NCBI GenBank assembly: GCA_951799405.1
Contig: OX637361.1
Span: forward strand, 5,541,156 to 5,605,155
Reading direction: 5' to 3'
Length of the DNA stretch: 64,000 bases
Origin: Agapetus fuscipes
Taxonomy: Eukaryota > Arthropoda > Insecta > Trichoptera > Glossosomatidae
This document shows positions 42,225-54,081 of the stretch, one piece after another; the first letter of the stretch is position 1, and every line of letters starts with the position of its first letter. Under the pieces are notes generated by a model. The model ran no database searches and was not told the DNA's origin. It saw only the letters and a program-made list of their open reading frames with translations. A program made the translations under genes and the position numbers.

Positions 42225-43132
42225 GCATTCTGTATTTCGATTTCATTACAAGGTAAGGCGGGCCTTGTTTTTTCTTGATCCTGAAACTGTCTTTTCCTCG
42301 GCCTCATAGGCCTCGAAAGTTCTTCATAAGTATGCCCGACCCGTTTATATCCTGCATCGGCTGGCACTCCTCTGGCCTGTCCCAGAAGCTCTTGGGCCCG
42401 CAAAAACTCCGCGGTATCTCCCTCCGTGTGTTTTCCCGCCACCTGCCAAAGACGGACTATAGAGTCAGGGAAATGCATCATTATCTCCCTGATGAGCCGC
42501 TCTCCCGTCATGAGCCCCGGCAAAGCTTTTCCGATATTCACGTATTTCGCAAAATACGTGACCATATCCATGCCAACGTCAGGCGTCCATCGCCCATTCA
42601 TGAGTTCTCTCCAGGCGTCTCTTTGCGCCGCCTCCCCCCAAAATTGCTTTCGAAAGTCTCTCTCAAAATCCGCAAAGCTCCTCCATTTATTAGCAAACAG
42701 CGTGCTCCAAGTCTTAGCATTGTCCTTTAGGCTCGCTCCTATAATCTCCAGCTCCCGCCCTTGATTTCCTGGGATCAGGCAGTACGCCTTCAGGTCCCGT
42801 ATGTATGTCATAGGATCCTTTTTCCTCCTTCCGAACACCGGCATCTCAACGCAAGGCGAGGTCGTGTGTATGACGGTGGGCAGCTTGTGTTCCTCACAGC
42901 TGAAGCTAGTGGAACCGGATGAAGACGAAGAGGCTGTGACTGTCCCCGCAATCTCCCGTGCCATCGACAAATTTCCTAACAAGGATGGCAGGTTTTGCCC
43001 TCCTGCCCTCCTTTCCACCAGAATTTCGTCCAGAATTGGTTTTATCATTTTCCTCAGGATCTTCTCTAGCGCGTTCTTCCCTTTGGTCTTCTGCCTCTTC
43101 CCTTTCGTCTTAGTGCCCCTTTTAGTTTCCAT
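42197..43132 (-). CDS. gag: Gypsy Gag
   Basis: 311 codons. Starts with a basic stretch (METKRGTKTKGKRQKTKGK), then a serine run near 68-72, then a capsid-like region at about 100-250 with the W/F-rich pattern of retrotransposon Gag (AKTWSTLFANKWRSFADFER, FRKQFWGEAAQRDAWRELMN). No CCHC zinc knuckle is visible; the C-terminus is basic instead (RPMRPRKRQF), which may serve RNA binding. It forms the particle that packages element RNA. The stop at 42199-42197 lies just after the slippery heptamer. The start at 43132 is the first methionine and precedes the lysine-rich tract. Confidence 0.85.
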   Translation of the reverse strand: METKRGTKTKGKRQKTKGKNALEKILRKMIKPILDEILVERRAGGQNLPSLLGNLSMAREIAGTVTASSSSSGSTSFSCEEHKLPTVIHTTSPCVEMPVFGRRKKDPMTYIRDLKAYCLIPGNQGRELEIIGASLKDNAKTWSTLFANKWRSFADFERDFRKQFWGEAAQRDAWRELMNGRWTPDVGMDMVTYFAKYVNIGKALPGLMTGERLIREIMMHFPDSIVRLWQVAGKHTEGDTAEFLRAQELLGQARGVPADAGYKRVGHTYEELSRPMRPRKRQFQDQEKTRPALPCNEIEIQNAGNGDTLTQ

Positions 43133-45866
43133 GTCTACTCAATTCAAATAATTATTGTCAAATAAATTCTTTTTTCTTTTCTTCACAGTCACAGGTTTTC
43201 ACTCAACACCTGTAATGAAGAAAAATAAAAATAAGGCCCCGCCAGCGTCATCTCCCCGAGATCATCTCCGTCTACAGTCCCTATACCAAGCACTCGACAT
43301 CAATGATCAGGGGAACACTCGCAACAAAATAACAACCTTGACAATCAAACCCAAAGCTCCATTCTGAACAAAGGTTACATCACGCATGCCGTAGAGATGT
43401 CTATGATCATGTAGCATGTACATTTACAGCAACGTGATAATCTTATGTAACTACTTTTACCAGGAATCAATCTCATGGCAGTTCTTAATATTACCATTCA
43501 AAGAGCGAATATAGAAAAAAAAATAAACAAAATAAAACCCCAGCATTCAACCCCCATAAGGTAAAATTTACCTTCAGAGTTTTCTCGAACCAACAGGTTC
43601 AAGTTGACTCATAATTTTTTTTCTCTCCCCAAACCCCTTTTTTTTTTCAAATTATACGCGCTCAATCCCGATAAGGTGTCGCATAACGCATGTGTGTAAC
43701 ACATGTGTCCTTTCGTTTCCACCCCCAATCACGGGCCCACTTGAAGTCATGCTTCATCTCTCAACCCAAAGAATTAAAAAAACACTTGGACTATTCAGTA
43801 AATATGCCTCACACAGGGATCCAAGATTTTAAATTAAACCATGTTCATGCGTAAATCATTGAAAACGCATTCGAAACCAAAATTTTAGTTCTGCCATACA
43901 ACAATGCAGGCAAGTAGCTAAAATTAAACAATAACCAATTGTCCCAAATTTAATGTACCTGACACTCAACTATCTTTACAATGCAAGTTGCAAAGATGCA
44001 CCAATACCGAAGATTCGAAATTAATGCACGCCCACAATCAGACGCACGTTAGCCCAGGCCATCACACTTCGTGTGTGCATCAACAAATCAAACCCCAAAT
44101 GTTAAAAGAAACTTTTACCGCCACTCCCCGAAACATAAGCGACATCAGCAAAGTAAAACAACCTCGACCGTAAGGGTGGTCAGCCTCATACCAGTCCACA
44201 AGTCAAGTAACAATGTCAAGTATATACTCTTACCAGGATTCACCCTAGTTTTAGTTTTTTATAACCATTCAAGGTAGCGTTTTATTTAATATTGAATTTA
44301 AATGTACGTCAAACAGACGCTATTCAACCCTTATGAGGCAATATATTCCCCCAAAACTTTAGCACAACTGTTACTTTTAACAGATAAAAATAGTTAACCC
44401 AAATAGCTAATTATCGAAATGGAAACACCATTCCAGTAAAATAAATGCTCATTTGAAACTTAATTGAGATAACATCTTAATATATAAAATATTAAGTGTC
44501 TAAAAAAATTACAAAATTTAAACCCGGTTCCCCCGTAAGGTCGGGATGATATTATGCAACGCAAGTGATCGTTCAACAATCAGTCGTCACGGCATAAAAT
44601 CTTTTGGCCAACACGACATGGACGCATAAAATCAAAAAAAGAACACATTAATATTAAGGGCCGCTCCAAATTTCCTGGGAATGAACAGACCAAGGGTCCT
44701 GTGTAAAAAAATCCCACCCTTGTTTTAAGCGTTATTTCTTTCACGACCATAAAATTTTATTTCTTGAAAAATAAATTGAAAGATTAACGTTCCTCAGAGT
44801 TATTAGTTCCGAAAAAAAGGCCACTTCACGCACTTAAAATCCATAATTTAAATCCCTTTTAATTTTTTTGTCGTTTGAGTGAACTGAATTTTTATCACGT
44901 CCCACGATAGTTAAAATAACAAACCAAAATTTACGACTTTTTAGATTATTTCTACCCCAATCACTCCACACATGTTCCGACCTGAGAGGCTCAGTTCCCT
45001 TCCATCTTTTTGTTTGCATAAAATCTTAGCAACAATGACATCACTTCGTGTCCAAAGAAAGGCAATTATACCATGCAAATAATCAGACTTTAGATGAAGC
45101 AATACAATTTGCTTTCTTGACATTATCTAGACTTTCAGCAGTTACTTCGTGAAAGTTCATTTTAATAGATTAAAATAAAAATTGTTTTGTTTTAATTCAC
45201 ATGAGTTTACTACACTGAAATCATCAACTTCAGAGATACATTACTTAGCTTTGCAACCCATTTAAAGAGCCGCTACCACCCCAAAATTACATACCCTTAT
45301 ATTAATTAACTTATGTGGTAAGCGCTGTTTTAGTGTGTTTCCACACCTCAAGAGCTTAGTGAGTCTAAAATTTAAGGCAAAGTGAATTTACCTCACAATC
45401 ATAATATGATATCTCACAAAGGTTTAATATTGCGCAAAGTGCAATAACCTGTTTCACATAATAACAATTTATCATCTCATCACAAGATGTAGAAAATTCA
45501 AATGTTCAAAATAAAAAACAAAATCGGAAAGAGGAAAACTTCATTTCAAGTCCCAATATAGAGTGGAATATAAATAGCATTAGGAAGCAAGAGGCACGTA
45601 ACATGTGTAAGGTAACAAAGACGACGCGCACAATATTACTTCAAGGTTTATTTTTATTTTATTTGAAAGTGTATTAAGCGGACTAAACTTTGCTTTATTA
45701 TTATCCGGCGGTATGTTTACTTCTAGTTTACGTAAGTTACTTGAGCTAAAGTTTCTTTATTCTTTAACAAAAAATTACTGATTTTAAAATTTACACAAAT
45801 TATTAAACGCAATAAATGTATGAGAGATACTTGTATGACCTCCCATCCTGGTTCACTTGGCCCAAT
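43133..45866 (-). other. Long 5' leader of the gypsy element
   Basis: About 2.7 kb between the 5' LTR and gag with no supportable ORF. It contains a diverged repeat A copy at 43972-44217. Next to the LTR (offset 2 nt) the minus strand reads TGGGCCAAGTGAACCAGG, which is in the primer-binding-site position and starts with the expected TGG. I could not match it to a specific tRNA. Confidence 0.6.
43972..44217 (-). repeat. Repeat A copy captured in the gypsy leader
   Basis: TGCAAGTTGCAAAGATGCAC, TTAATGCACGCCCACAATCA, GACATCAGCAAAGTAAAAC, GTAAGGGTGGTCAGCCTCAT, ACCAGTCCACAAGTCAAG. Colinear with repeat A but strongly diverged. Confidence 0.7.
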
Positions 45867-48797
45867 TGTAATGTTCCCCCCCCCTGGCGAAGAAGAGGGG
45901 TCGGAGGAACGAAGAGGAGACTCGAAAAGAGAAAGCGCGAAAGGAGGGATTTTCCTCCTCCGGTAAAAGTGGAGCGATCGAATGTACAGGGAGAATACCC
46001 TGGGGTCACCAGGATTCAAGTGCAACAAACCTTCTTTGAAGGAATAGCACTAGGCTGCTTCGATTCTTTTCCACCCTTCAGTTTCAGCTGCTGGAAGAGC
46101 AATCTACCCCTACCGAGGTAGTAATTATCTTTGGCCAATTATTATGTGATCATCTAGCTAAGGTTAGGACTCCTCGTCGTGTGGAAGATTATGAAACGGA
46201 ACGTTGTGTAAATTTTTTGTTTTACCGTTTGAAAATCTACTTTAGTGGCTAACCCAAGTACTTTTTGGGAGGTGTACCTCTCATACATTTCTACCTTTTT
46301 ATAAGATTATAACGAGCATTGATTTTGCGTTTACGCGATCAAAGATGAGGTAGTATGAACTACAATTATTTTTAAGGCGACGAGATTTAAGCGTTATTAA
46401 TTACGGAACGGTCTTAATGTGTGCAAGTTTAATTAATTGGAATATAAGGTAGTCGAAATTATTTTCAGATAAAAACATAAATGACATAAAAATTGCGAGA
46501 TGAAAGGCAGTTAGGTTTTAGTTTGTTAGTGAAAGTAATTACATGCAAGGCGATCTCTTCTTTGTTGTAATTCTTACCTTTGCGCGTCCACCTGTAAGTT
46601 AATAGGTCCATGGCTTTTACAGCATCTTTCTATGACCACCGGTCATCTGAAAGGCACTGCAAAATGGACCTTTATTAGTTATTTCAAGGAAAGGATTCGG
46701 ATACACGCGGCGTGAATCTAAGATTTCGACACCCTCGTCGATTAAGTGACTCTAATTAATCATGGCAAATGGCCCCAACGGCCTTTTGGGTACCTCCTCC
46801 AATTCCCCTTGTACCCTACCCAACTTCTCCGTATGGTAATCTTTTGCTGCAAAAAACCACGGGACAGGAAGGTTAGTCTGGATTGTGTGTGTTCAGCTAC
46901 AAGTTACTGCAATAATGTTGGCTCCAAGCAAACTCCAAGTACATATGATCAGAGATCATGGAACACTAATCCAGCTGAGTGAGCCCAGATCATTTCAGGA
47001 ACTCTCGTTGCGATCAGAAGGTCAGGAACATATCCGGTTGTATTTGGCCAGAGGCCGGCTGCCAATTTTCAGGAACTTTGTTGTGATCAGGAACATATTA
47101 TGACCAAAGTCACTCAGCGGTTTTCATATTCAACTGCATTAGGTACATCTGCGTTATTCTTTGTGTATCTCGATATGAGATTGCAGGCATTTCAGCTTCA
47201 GCACATACTGCAGAGTTGTTTGTTTATAATTTATTTGTGAAATTTGTATTTTACTAGCTTGGCCAACCCCTAGTATGATGGATGTGTAGTGGTGTGTTTG
47301 GAATACATTTTCACCTTCAGATGGTTTACTTTCAGGCCTTACTTATAGGTAATTCATGCAACATGCAAATCCTTCATAATCATTCTTTCATTCTCACCAC
47401 CTCAAGGAGAGCAGCATTCCGTAATGTGTAAGAGTGATTAGGTAATTCTGCATTGAATGTTATAGTTTTTCAGGAATTTTCCTGAAACTAGGGTCTTCCC
47501 GTGACTGTGGAACGTTCAACACCAGACCCACATTTATAAACTACGACAAAAGGTCCCATCATCTTGCAAACCTATGCGATACACTACTCACCGGACAAAC
47601 TCGTTCAACCGTTTTCCACAACAAGGGAAATTTCAGGAAGGACCATTCGGTAAGGAAACGACATTGGGAACGGCTGACTTCAGGAATCAGTATATCTCGA
47701 ATGCAAGCGAACCAACCATTTCTTAATTCAATATAACATTGCAGAATTCCAGCAAGAGAGAGAATCTAATTTAATTCAAAATGTCAATAGTGGTGTGTGT
47801 GTGTAGCGTTAGTACATAAATGACAGCGACAGTAAGTAACTACTTTGTCGAAGATAAGAAGAAAACCTCCCTCCGCTTAGTTAAGTCAATGAATCTCTGA
47901 AATAAACTTATAATTAACAATTATGCATCGATAAGAAAATAAGTAGGAAAATCTTTCCCCCGCACAGGTAAGTCGATGAATCCCTGAAAGTAAATATTTA
48001 TAACCAAGTACACAGCGATAAGAAACTCTGAAAGGAAACACCAACATAAAAATGAAATAAAGTAATATGTTCAATGAAATTTAGTTTTAGTTTAGTGGAT
48101 TTTTAGTTAATCTGTTAGTTTAATCAAAGAAAACTCAGCCCAGGAAAACAGCTCAGGAACAACTCTGTATTATACGTAAATAGTTAATTTTAATTTTAAA
48201 TAATGAAAGGCCGGATCCCAATAAGAAATATAACCACTGCACTTTTCACTTCACGATAATAATGTCAAATTAAATCAAAAGAATGTCCGCGCTTAATATT
48301 TATAAAAGTTATTATTTAAATTTCAAGTTCAATAGATGCGTATTCAAAGTTTTGTTGATTAATGTTCCTTTATTTATGAAATATTTTTATTATTTAGAAA
48401 ATCGAAATGAATATATTATTAAGCTTTGAAACAAAAGACACCCGTCGACCGCAAGTTGAAATCGAACTCCCGAATTTAATTTAATATTAAAGAACCGAAG
48501 TATATATTTTTAGATTTTGGAAGAGTAAGAAAAGAAAAACACATCTGTATCGATCGCCAGTCAAAATCCAACTCCCGAGTTTATTCTAATTAGGAAATGA
48601 ATTAATTATTTTTAGTGTTTAGAAAACGAAAAACACATCTGTATCGATCGCCAGTCAAAATCCGACTCCCCCATCCCTTGCAACGTCAGGGGTGCATCTC
48701 TTCCCTCTCCTCCCCTTGAGATCTCCCTTCCTCCACCCCAAGATCTGCCGCAAGTCATAGCGATATAATTATTGGTTGAAAAAGAGAGAACTCTACA
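45867..48797 (-). repeat. 5' LTR of the gypsy element (2931 bp)
   Basis: Same length as 35030-37960 and nearly identical. By position it would drive transcription of the element toward lower coordinates. Confidence 0.95.
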
Positions 48798-49201
48798 GTA
48801 TGTATGTATGTATGTATGTATGTATGTATGTATGTATGTATGTTCCCTATACTCATAAACCGCTCATCCGATTTTGACGAAATTTTCAGGAAACATGTAA
48901 CATATTTTTAGAATGAATCCTGTGAAGTTTGATGGTGATCAAATAAACAATGGTTCTCAATTCTCAATATTTCAGCAACGAGGTTGGTAAATTTTGAAAC
49001 CACCCAATAGAAGAAGACCATTATATTCAACTACAATACATAATCTTAGTTGCAAATATACATTTACATTAAAGATTCATATAAAATGCATGCTCACAAG
49101 TAGACACATGTAAGTTCACGCTTACAAATGCTGCATGTGTACCTACTCATAATTTAAAATCCAAATCTAAAATGAACAACCCAGTAACTTTTACTTTACG
49201 C

Positions 49202-49401
49202 CAACTTGAAATGGATGTTATTCAGCTCCTGAGTGGCTTGACACTCATTTCTTATGAAGGCTGAGTAAGCCTTGCCGGTATTTTATTTTGGGTTAGAAAT
49301 AAACACTGAAACGAGAAATAATTTCTGACAACTTCAGTGGGATTCTAACTCGAGATCTCGGCATGGAATGCAGTTACTCTACCAACTAAGCTATAGACCG
49401 G
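49202..49401 (-). repeat. SINE-1 partial copy in Helitron-like D
   Basis: Orthologous in position to 32175-32374 in copy B. Confidence 0.8.
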
Positions 49402-49689
49402 ACTTTTTACAAATATGGTGGATCGATATCGGTTTGGTTAGGGGTAAGCAACCTGCGGCTCACCAGCCACATGCGGCTCTTTGGGTGTGAAGTTACGGCT
49501 CTTTAGCTTCATCCGCAAATATTAAAAAAACACACAGAATTATACTTCTGATCGAAAAAAACTAAATCGTTCTGAATCGATTAACGATCTCTCCGCTACT
49601 TGTACTCGCTTTTCACCCTCCCCCCGCCCCATCGACGCTATTTATTGTTGGCAAAAAAACATTTGTGGATCTTTACAAATCCAAATCCA

Positions 49690-49925
49690 AAATAAGATAT
49701 GTATCATTTGAGATTCACATCAAATGCATTCCCATAAGCAGACACGCATAATTTCGCGCTCACACATAGGTACCGCATGTGGAACTACAATATAAAAACC
49801 CAATCTTAAATGAACATAAGCCCTGCAACTCTTGCCGACCTTCCCTGAAACAGGGGCGACATTGGCAAAGTGAACCATTTTTTACAGTATGGGTGGTCAG
49901 CCTCATACCAACCTATAAGTCAAGG
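49690..49925 (-). repeat. Repeat A, full copy in Helitron-like D
   Basis: AAATAAGATATGTATCATTT, CATAAGCAGACACGCATAAT, ATAAGCCCTGCAACTCTTGC, AACAGGGGCGACATTGGCAA, CCAACCTATAAGTCAAGG. Copy B has only the second half of this unit (32612-32752). Confidence 0.8.
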
Positions 49926-50308
49926 AAAAGCTTTGAAATTTGTAAATTGTAATTTTTGGCTCTTCCGACTCAAAAGGTTGCCGACCCCTGGCCTAGACAA
50001 AAGTTCCAAATTAAAAAATGTTATTCAAGTATTCCAAGTTGAATTTTAGAAATGTAAGAAAGCTTTTATATCCCGCACTTATAAAAAATACGATAAACGA
50101 AAGTTCGTAGGTCACAACTAGAAGACCATATTGAAATATATTATCATTATTAAAACCTTTTATTGAAACATACTTTTAATTAAAATAAACATAATATAGT
50201 TGTTTTTTCAAAAACCGCATTTCTGTAAAATTATATACTCACCACAAATTTAAAGATCGTTTTTTTCTCGGCGGTTAAACGTCTTTCTTCTATGTGACAA
50301 TGGTCCAA

Positions 50309-50626
50309 ACGCAAAAACGCAAACGCAACTAAGCTACACATATAGTGTAACTTCTTGCCGCGTTATCCCCGAAGGGGTCGCATGTGGCGAGTTGAACCTA
50401 TTTATTTTTACAGGTAAGGTGGCCGGCCTTACGCCAACCACTTCAGTTGAAGTGGAGGTTTCCCAGCTCCCGAGAGTGCTGGTACTCATTTCTTGTGAAG
50501 GCTGAGTAAACCTTGCCGGTATTTTACTTTGGGGTTTGAAATAAACACCGAAACGGGAAATCATTTCTGACACCCTCGGTGGGATTCGAACCCGAGCTTT
50601 CGGCATGGAATGCAAGCACTCTACCA
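50309..50626 (-). repeat. SINE-1, long copy, absent from Helitron-like B
   Basis: CAACTAAGCTACACATATAG, CCCCGAAGGGGTCGCATGTG, CAACCACTTCAGTTGAAGTG, and box B in reverse (GGTGGGATTCGAACCCGAG). Ends at CTCTACC, inside the tRNA head. At the matching place in B (near 33126) the flanks are joined without it. Confidence 0.9.
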
Positions 50627-51052
50627 AGATAAACAAAATGTTTGCCTTTTACCTAACCCGGCCGTGCGACTTACAATTTTGTTGTCAATAGAAAATGTTC
50701 CGTGTGCACTACCTAAAACTTTCACTTATTGAAATAATGGATAGAGCACATTTTAAATGTGGGGAAAAAATGTGAATTCACTTGGCCGGGATAAAGACAG
50801 GACAGGGAGTCAAAAATTCAACATAAATTAAACACTTTTATGGAGATAGTTGAAAAAACACTTAAGTGCATCATATTGTATGAAGCATTTTCCCCAACTG
50901 CATACGTTTCACAGTGCGGTTACATTGAAAAATATTCCTGATTGTTTGGAATACATTTATTTCTTCACTTTGCTCAAAGAGTATAGTGAATTTTATAGAT
51001 TAGTTCTTTAATTATATGATTATAAAATTTAATTTATTGTTTATATTCTTTT

Positions 51053-51305
51053 CTTGTATAGGTCAATATGCATCTGACCAACTATAAATAGAAAATGGTT
51101 CACTCTGCCAATGTCACCCCTGTTTCAGGGAAGGTCAGCAAAGAGTTGCAGGATGTATGTTCATTTGAGATTTGGGTTTTTATGTTGTAGGTTCACACGC
51201 AGAATGTGCAAGTGTGAACTTATACGTGTCTGCTTGTGGGCATGCACTTAATGTGAATTCTAAATGTAACAATTATATCCATGCAACTTAGAATAGATTA
51301 GATGA
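51053..51305 (+). repeat. Repeat A in Helitron-like D
   Basis: CTTGTATAGGTCAATATGCA to CAACTTAGAATAGATTAGAT. Nearly the same as 33842-34090. Confidence 0.8.
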
Positions 51306-51663
51306 GTGACGTTACATAGCCGATTTTTTTATCTTAAATATAAATGGAGCACCGCAATCGATTTTCCCTATGCTTGGCTCTGCTGCTTAACAGTTATACC
51401 TAGACCTTTTTTTTTAGAAAACGTGAAGATTAACCTAGAGATAAATTGTGTGAAGCTTGATTCCGATTAGCACACTTTTTTTTTTGATCCTGTTGTTTCC
51501 TCTTTTATCTGTAGAAAAAAAATGATACCACATGCCCAAATGGCGTAGTGAAACACGCCGGGTACTGCTAGTATATATATATACGTGCATAATTTTTTTT
51601 TTCTCTTCTTTCGTATACAACCGTAGCTCCACACAAGTACATTTATCAAGTAAGGACCTGAAT

Positions 51664-51806
51664 CGCTATTCTGCTAAATTCCCTGGTGATTCGTGCCCAA
51701 AAATAAGATGTACTATGATTTTTTTTCTCTATGGAGCTCTTTCACAAGCGCTAGCGCTCCATACTTGTATGGATATCCAAAGTGTAAGGAATTTAGCAGC
51801 ATAGCG
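51664..51806. mobile_element. Small foldback element
   Basis: Ends CGCTATTCTGCTAAATTCC and GGAATTTAGCAGCATAGCG are inverted repeats of about 19 bp. Interior includes CACAAGCGCTAGCGCTCC. Confidence 0.6.
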
Positions 51807-52648
51807 CTTCTGGACTAAAATGAATTTTAAACACAGAAAAATTATATGATCCGTGGTTGATCTGTGGATTTAATGCCTCTGAATAATCTTTTAAAGGATT
51901 ATGATGGCTGTCAGCGCTTGTTACATCAGCAAAAAGGCTATTTACGCTTTCTAAACATTTCTCAAGCGCTGTGTTCGGTTTTCTGGGAATTTAAAGTTCA
52001 TTCACTTAGCTGCTCGAGATTCATTATTTACACTAGACTTAGTATCTCGGGCAAAGCTCCGCACCAATTTGCCAAGCACTTTTACAACAAACTTTTTGCG
52101 GAGCTGAAATATAAGTTTTTTTTGTGTGATTTTTACTTCTGCCCTTAAAACAAAAGGTTTGCTGAATTTTAATGGGGTTGTTTTTTTTTATCCCAAAGTT
52201 CACTTACTTCAGTACAACTTTTAACTACCCCATACTTTTTTGAGAAACGCAAAATAAATGCATGACTTATGTTGCTTATAAAAAAGAAGATAATTGTTTG
52301 TTTAAGAAGAAGATAGAGTATTTTTTAATGGATCAACTTAATCGTGCAATACAGTTTAGCGTCATTATTGCTTTTTTAAATATAATTTATTATTTTAGAG
52401 ACCTCAGAGGTTCACAACAATCTAGAATCTAGATAATAGTATTAATAAACAGACACCTAGTCTTTCTCCCCTAATAACAGGAAGTGCCTGAAAAAACCCA
52501 CCCACTTTCTCTTCCCTGCCTTGAATTTTGATCATGGGCGTAACTAGGGGAAGAGAAAAATTAACCTAAACAATCTAAAATCGTTTAATTGTATTGCAAT
52601 TACTGAAATGACCATTTTTATTGCTCCCCCCTAAAGATGTGCTACACA
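51807..52648. other. AT-rich stretch, nothing recognised
   Basis: Short open frames only, none resembling a family. The sequence CATGGGCGTAACTAGGGG near 52533 is suggestive of repeat origin but is unplaced. Confidence 0.4.
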
Positions 52649-52978
52649 CGAAAGCTACTGCAATTTTTTGCGATATTGAAATTTGCGTGTCTACCACACC
52701 TCCCCCGTTGACGATATATTTTGGTGACGATATATTTTGGTGACGATGATCTTCAACTTTGCAAAACCTCTCTCTCCCCCTAGATTTGATCCTGGGTAAG
52801 AAAAGCTACTGCAATACACTAAAGGGGAAAGTACTAAAAACTGGTACCCAGGATCAAATCTAGGGGGAGAGAGAGGTTTTGGAAAATTGAAGATCCTCGT
52901 CACCAAAATATATCGTCGACGGGGGAGGTGTGGTAGACACGCAAATTTCAATATCGCAAAAAATTGCAGTAGCTTTCG
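52649..52978. mobile_element. Large foldback element
   Basis: Left arm 52649-52798 and right arm 52845-52978 pair almost throughout: CGAAAGCTACTGCAATTTTT, ACCACACCTCCCCCGT, CTCTCTCCCCCTAGATTTGA on the left against their complements on the right. The left arm has a duplicated ACGATATATTTTGGTG. A further direct copy of TAGATTTGATCCTGGGTA follows near 53039. Confidence 0.85.
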
Positions 52979-53299
52979 TTACCGTAGCTTTGCTTTCCAA
53001 AACAAAAAAAAAACTGCTTTCCAAAACCTCTCTTCGCCTAGATTTGATCCTGGGTACGCCCTTGGATCCTATTGTTTTTATCTGAGCAGTTAGCCTCTGA
53101 GGATGGACGGAAATGGTCCGATAGCACTTGAGCAATTTGACTTTAAAAAAAACTGCGACTATGTGTTTTATGAAAAGGTATCTTTAATTATTATTTTAAA
53201 ATGCATTTTTACTCCGCAAATGCACAAATTTTAGAATAAAAATAAATAATTGTTGGTCGGAAATTAAACGTGTTATTTTTTTCTTTTTTGCTTCTTTAT

Positions 53300-53545
53300 C
53301 AGATTTTCTCTGGGCGTAGTAGACTTCCTCTTATCTTCTTGATAATTTTTCCATTTTCCCTTTTTTCAAAATTTCTTCAGCCGATGTCTTTCGGCTTCCT
53401 TGAGTTATTTTCTATATTTTTCCTGCTAAAATAAGATGTAGAATGCGGTATTTCTCATTCATCATAACGTGACCAAAGCACACCAGCTTTTTCTGTTCGA
53501 TAGTTAGCTGACGCAAGAACTTTTTTGTTAGTGACCCGATCGGAG
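53300..53545 (-). pseudogene. LINE C-terminal remnant
   Basis: Minus strand reads FLRQLTIEQKKLVCFGHVMM then NEKYRILHLILAGKI and a stop. L-FFGHVMR--- followed by a leucine/isoleucine stretch is a familiar end of LINE ORF2. Downstream lysine-rich sequence suggests more decay. Confidence 0.5.
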
Positions 53546-54081
53546 CTATTGACTGGAAACATTGTCGCACATGTTCCAGAAAAATGCTAACCTTCCCACA
53601 AAATTCTCAAATTTTGGCTTGCATGGTTCAATGCAGACGTTGGAACAGCACTCGGCCCATGAGGGCGGTAAGGGCGGGAAGATTGGCCCGCCTAGGCTGT
53701 GGTGGGCGGGAAGGCTGGTGGCCCGCCCTGGCTGCGGTAGGCGGGCTCTAATGGCGCGAAGGGGATCGCTGAGTTATGCTCCACCAGAGGAAGCACGGGG
53801 CGACACCTCTGGAATAGGTCAAAGCAATGCTGACGCGTGCAAGATCCACGATATCTAGACGATTTTTTTGTACAATCGTGAAACTTTACTAGGCTATTCA
53901 CAACACATTTAATTCACAACTGACCCATCGCTTATCGTTTTTTTGTATGGAAAATTCACGTTAAGTAGCAGTTGAGCCATGGATTTGTTGTGTGAATAAT
54001 ACTGTTACGGTCCAGTCATGGCATTCACAAGCTGGATTTAATTTCAAACGGGGCTATTCTTAGACATTTTAGTCGTCGGTT

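Larger units (their letters stand above)
35030..48797 (-). mobile_element. Complete Ty3/gypsy retrotransposon, 13.8 kb
   Basis: Two LTRs of equal length (2931 bp) in the same orientation flank a 7.9-kb interior with gag and pol on the minus strand. The ends are TG...CA and GTAT flanks both sides (4-bp target duplication, though the target is itself an ATGT array). Order on the minus strand: 5' LTR 48797-45867, a 2.7-kb leader, gag, -1 frameshift site, pol, 0.66 kb, a purine tract, 3' LTR 37960-35030. No env-like ORF seen. All pol catalytic residues are present and the LTRs are almost identical, so the insertion looks young and possibly active. Confidence 0.95.
48798..51571 (+). mobile_element. 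Helitron-like element D, right part
   Basis: Resumes in the ATGT array and runs parallel to copy B to the 3' hairpin GGCGTAGTGAAACACGCC and GGGTACTGCTAG. It differs from B by an extra SINE-1 (50309-50626), a complete rather than half repeat A (49690-49925), and one instead of two repeat A copies near the end (51053-51305). Confidence 0.85.

Noticed and set aside
42197..43132. A CCHC zinc knuckle in Gag
   Set aside because: No C-x2-C-x4-H-x4-C pattern in the translated sequence; only a basic C-terminal region is present.
43155..45123. An env-like ORF in the gypsy leader region
   Set aside because: Only short frames on both strands, with no signal peptide, membrane segment or cysteine pattern, and the position is 5' of gag.
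53562..53858. GC-rich 98-codon ORF rich in Gly and Arg
   Set aside because: Composition comes from GGCGGG/CCCGCC-rich DNA. No family motif, and no splice or promoter context.
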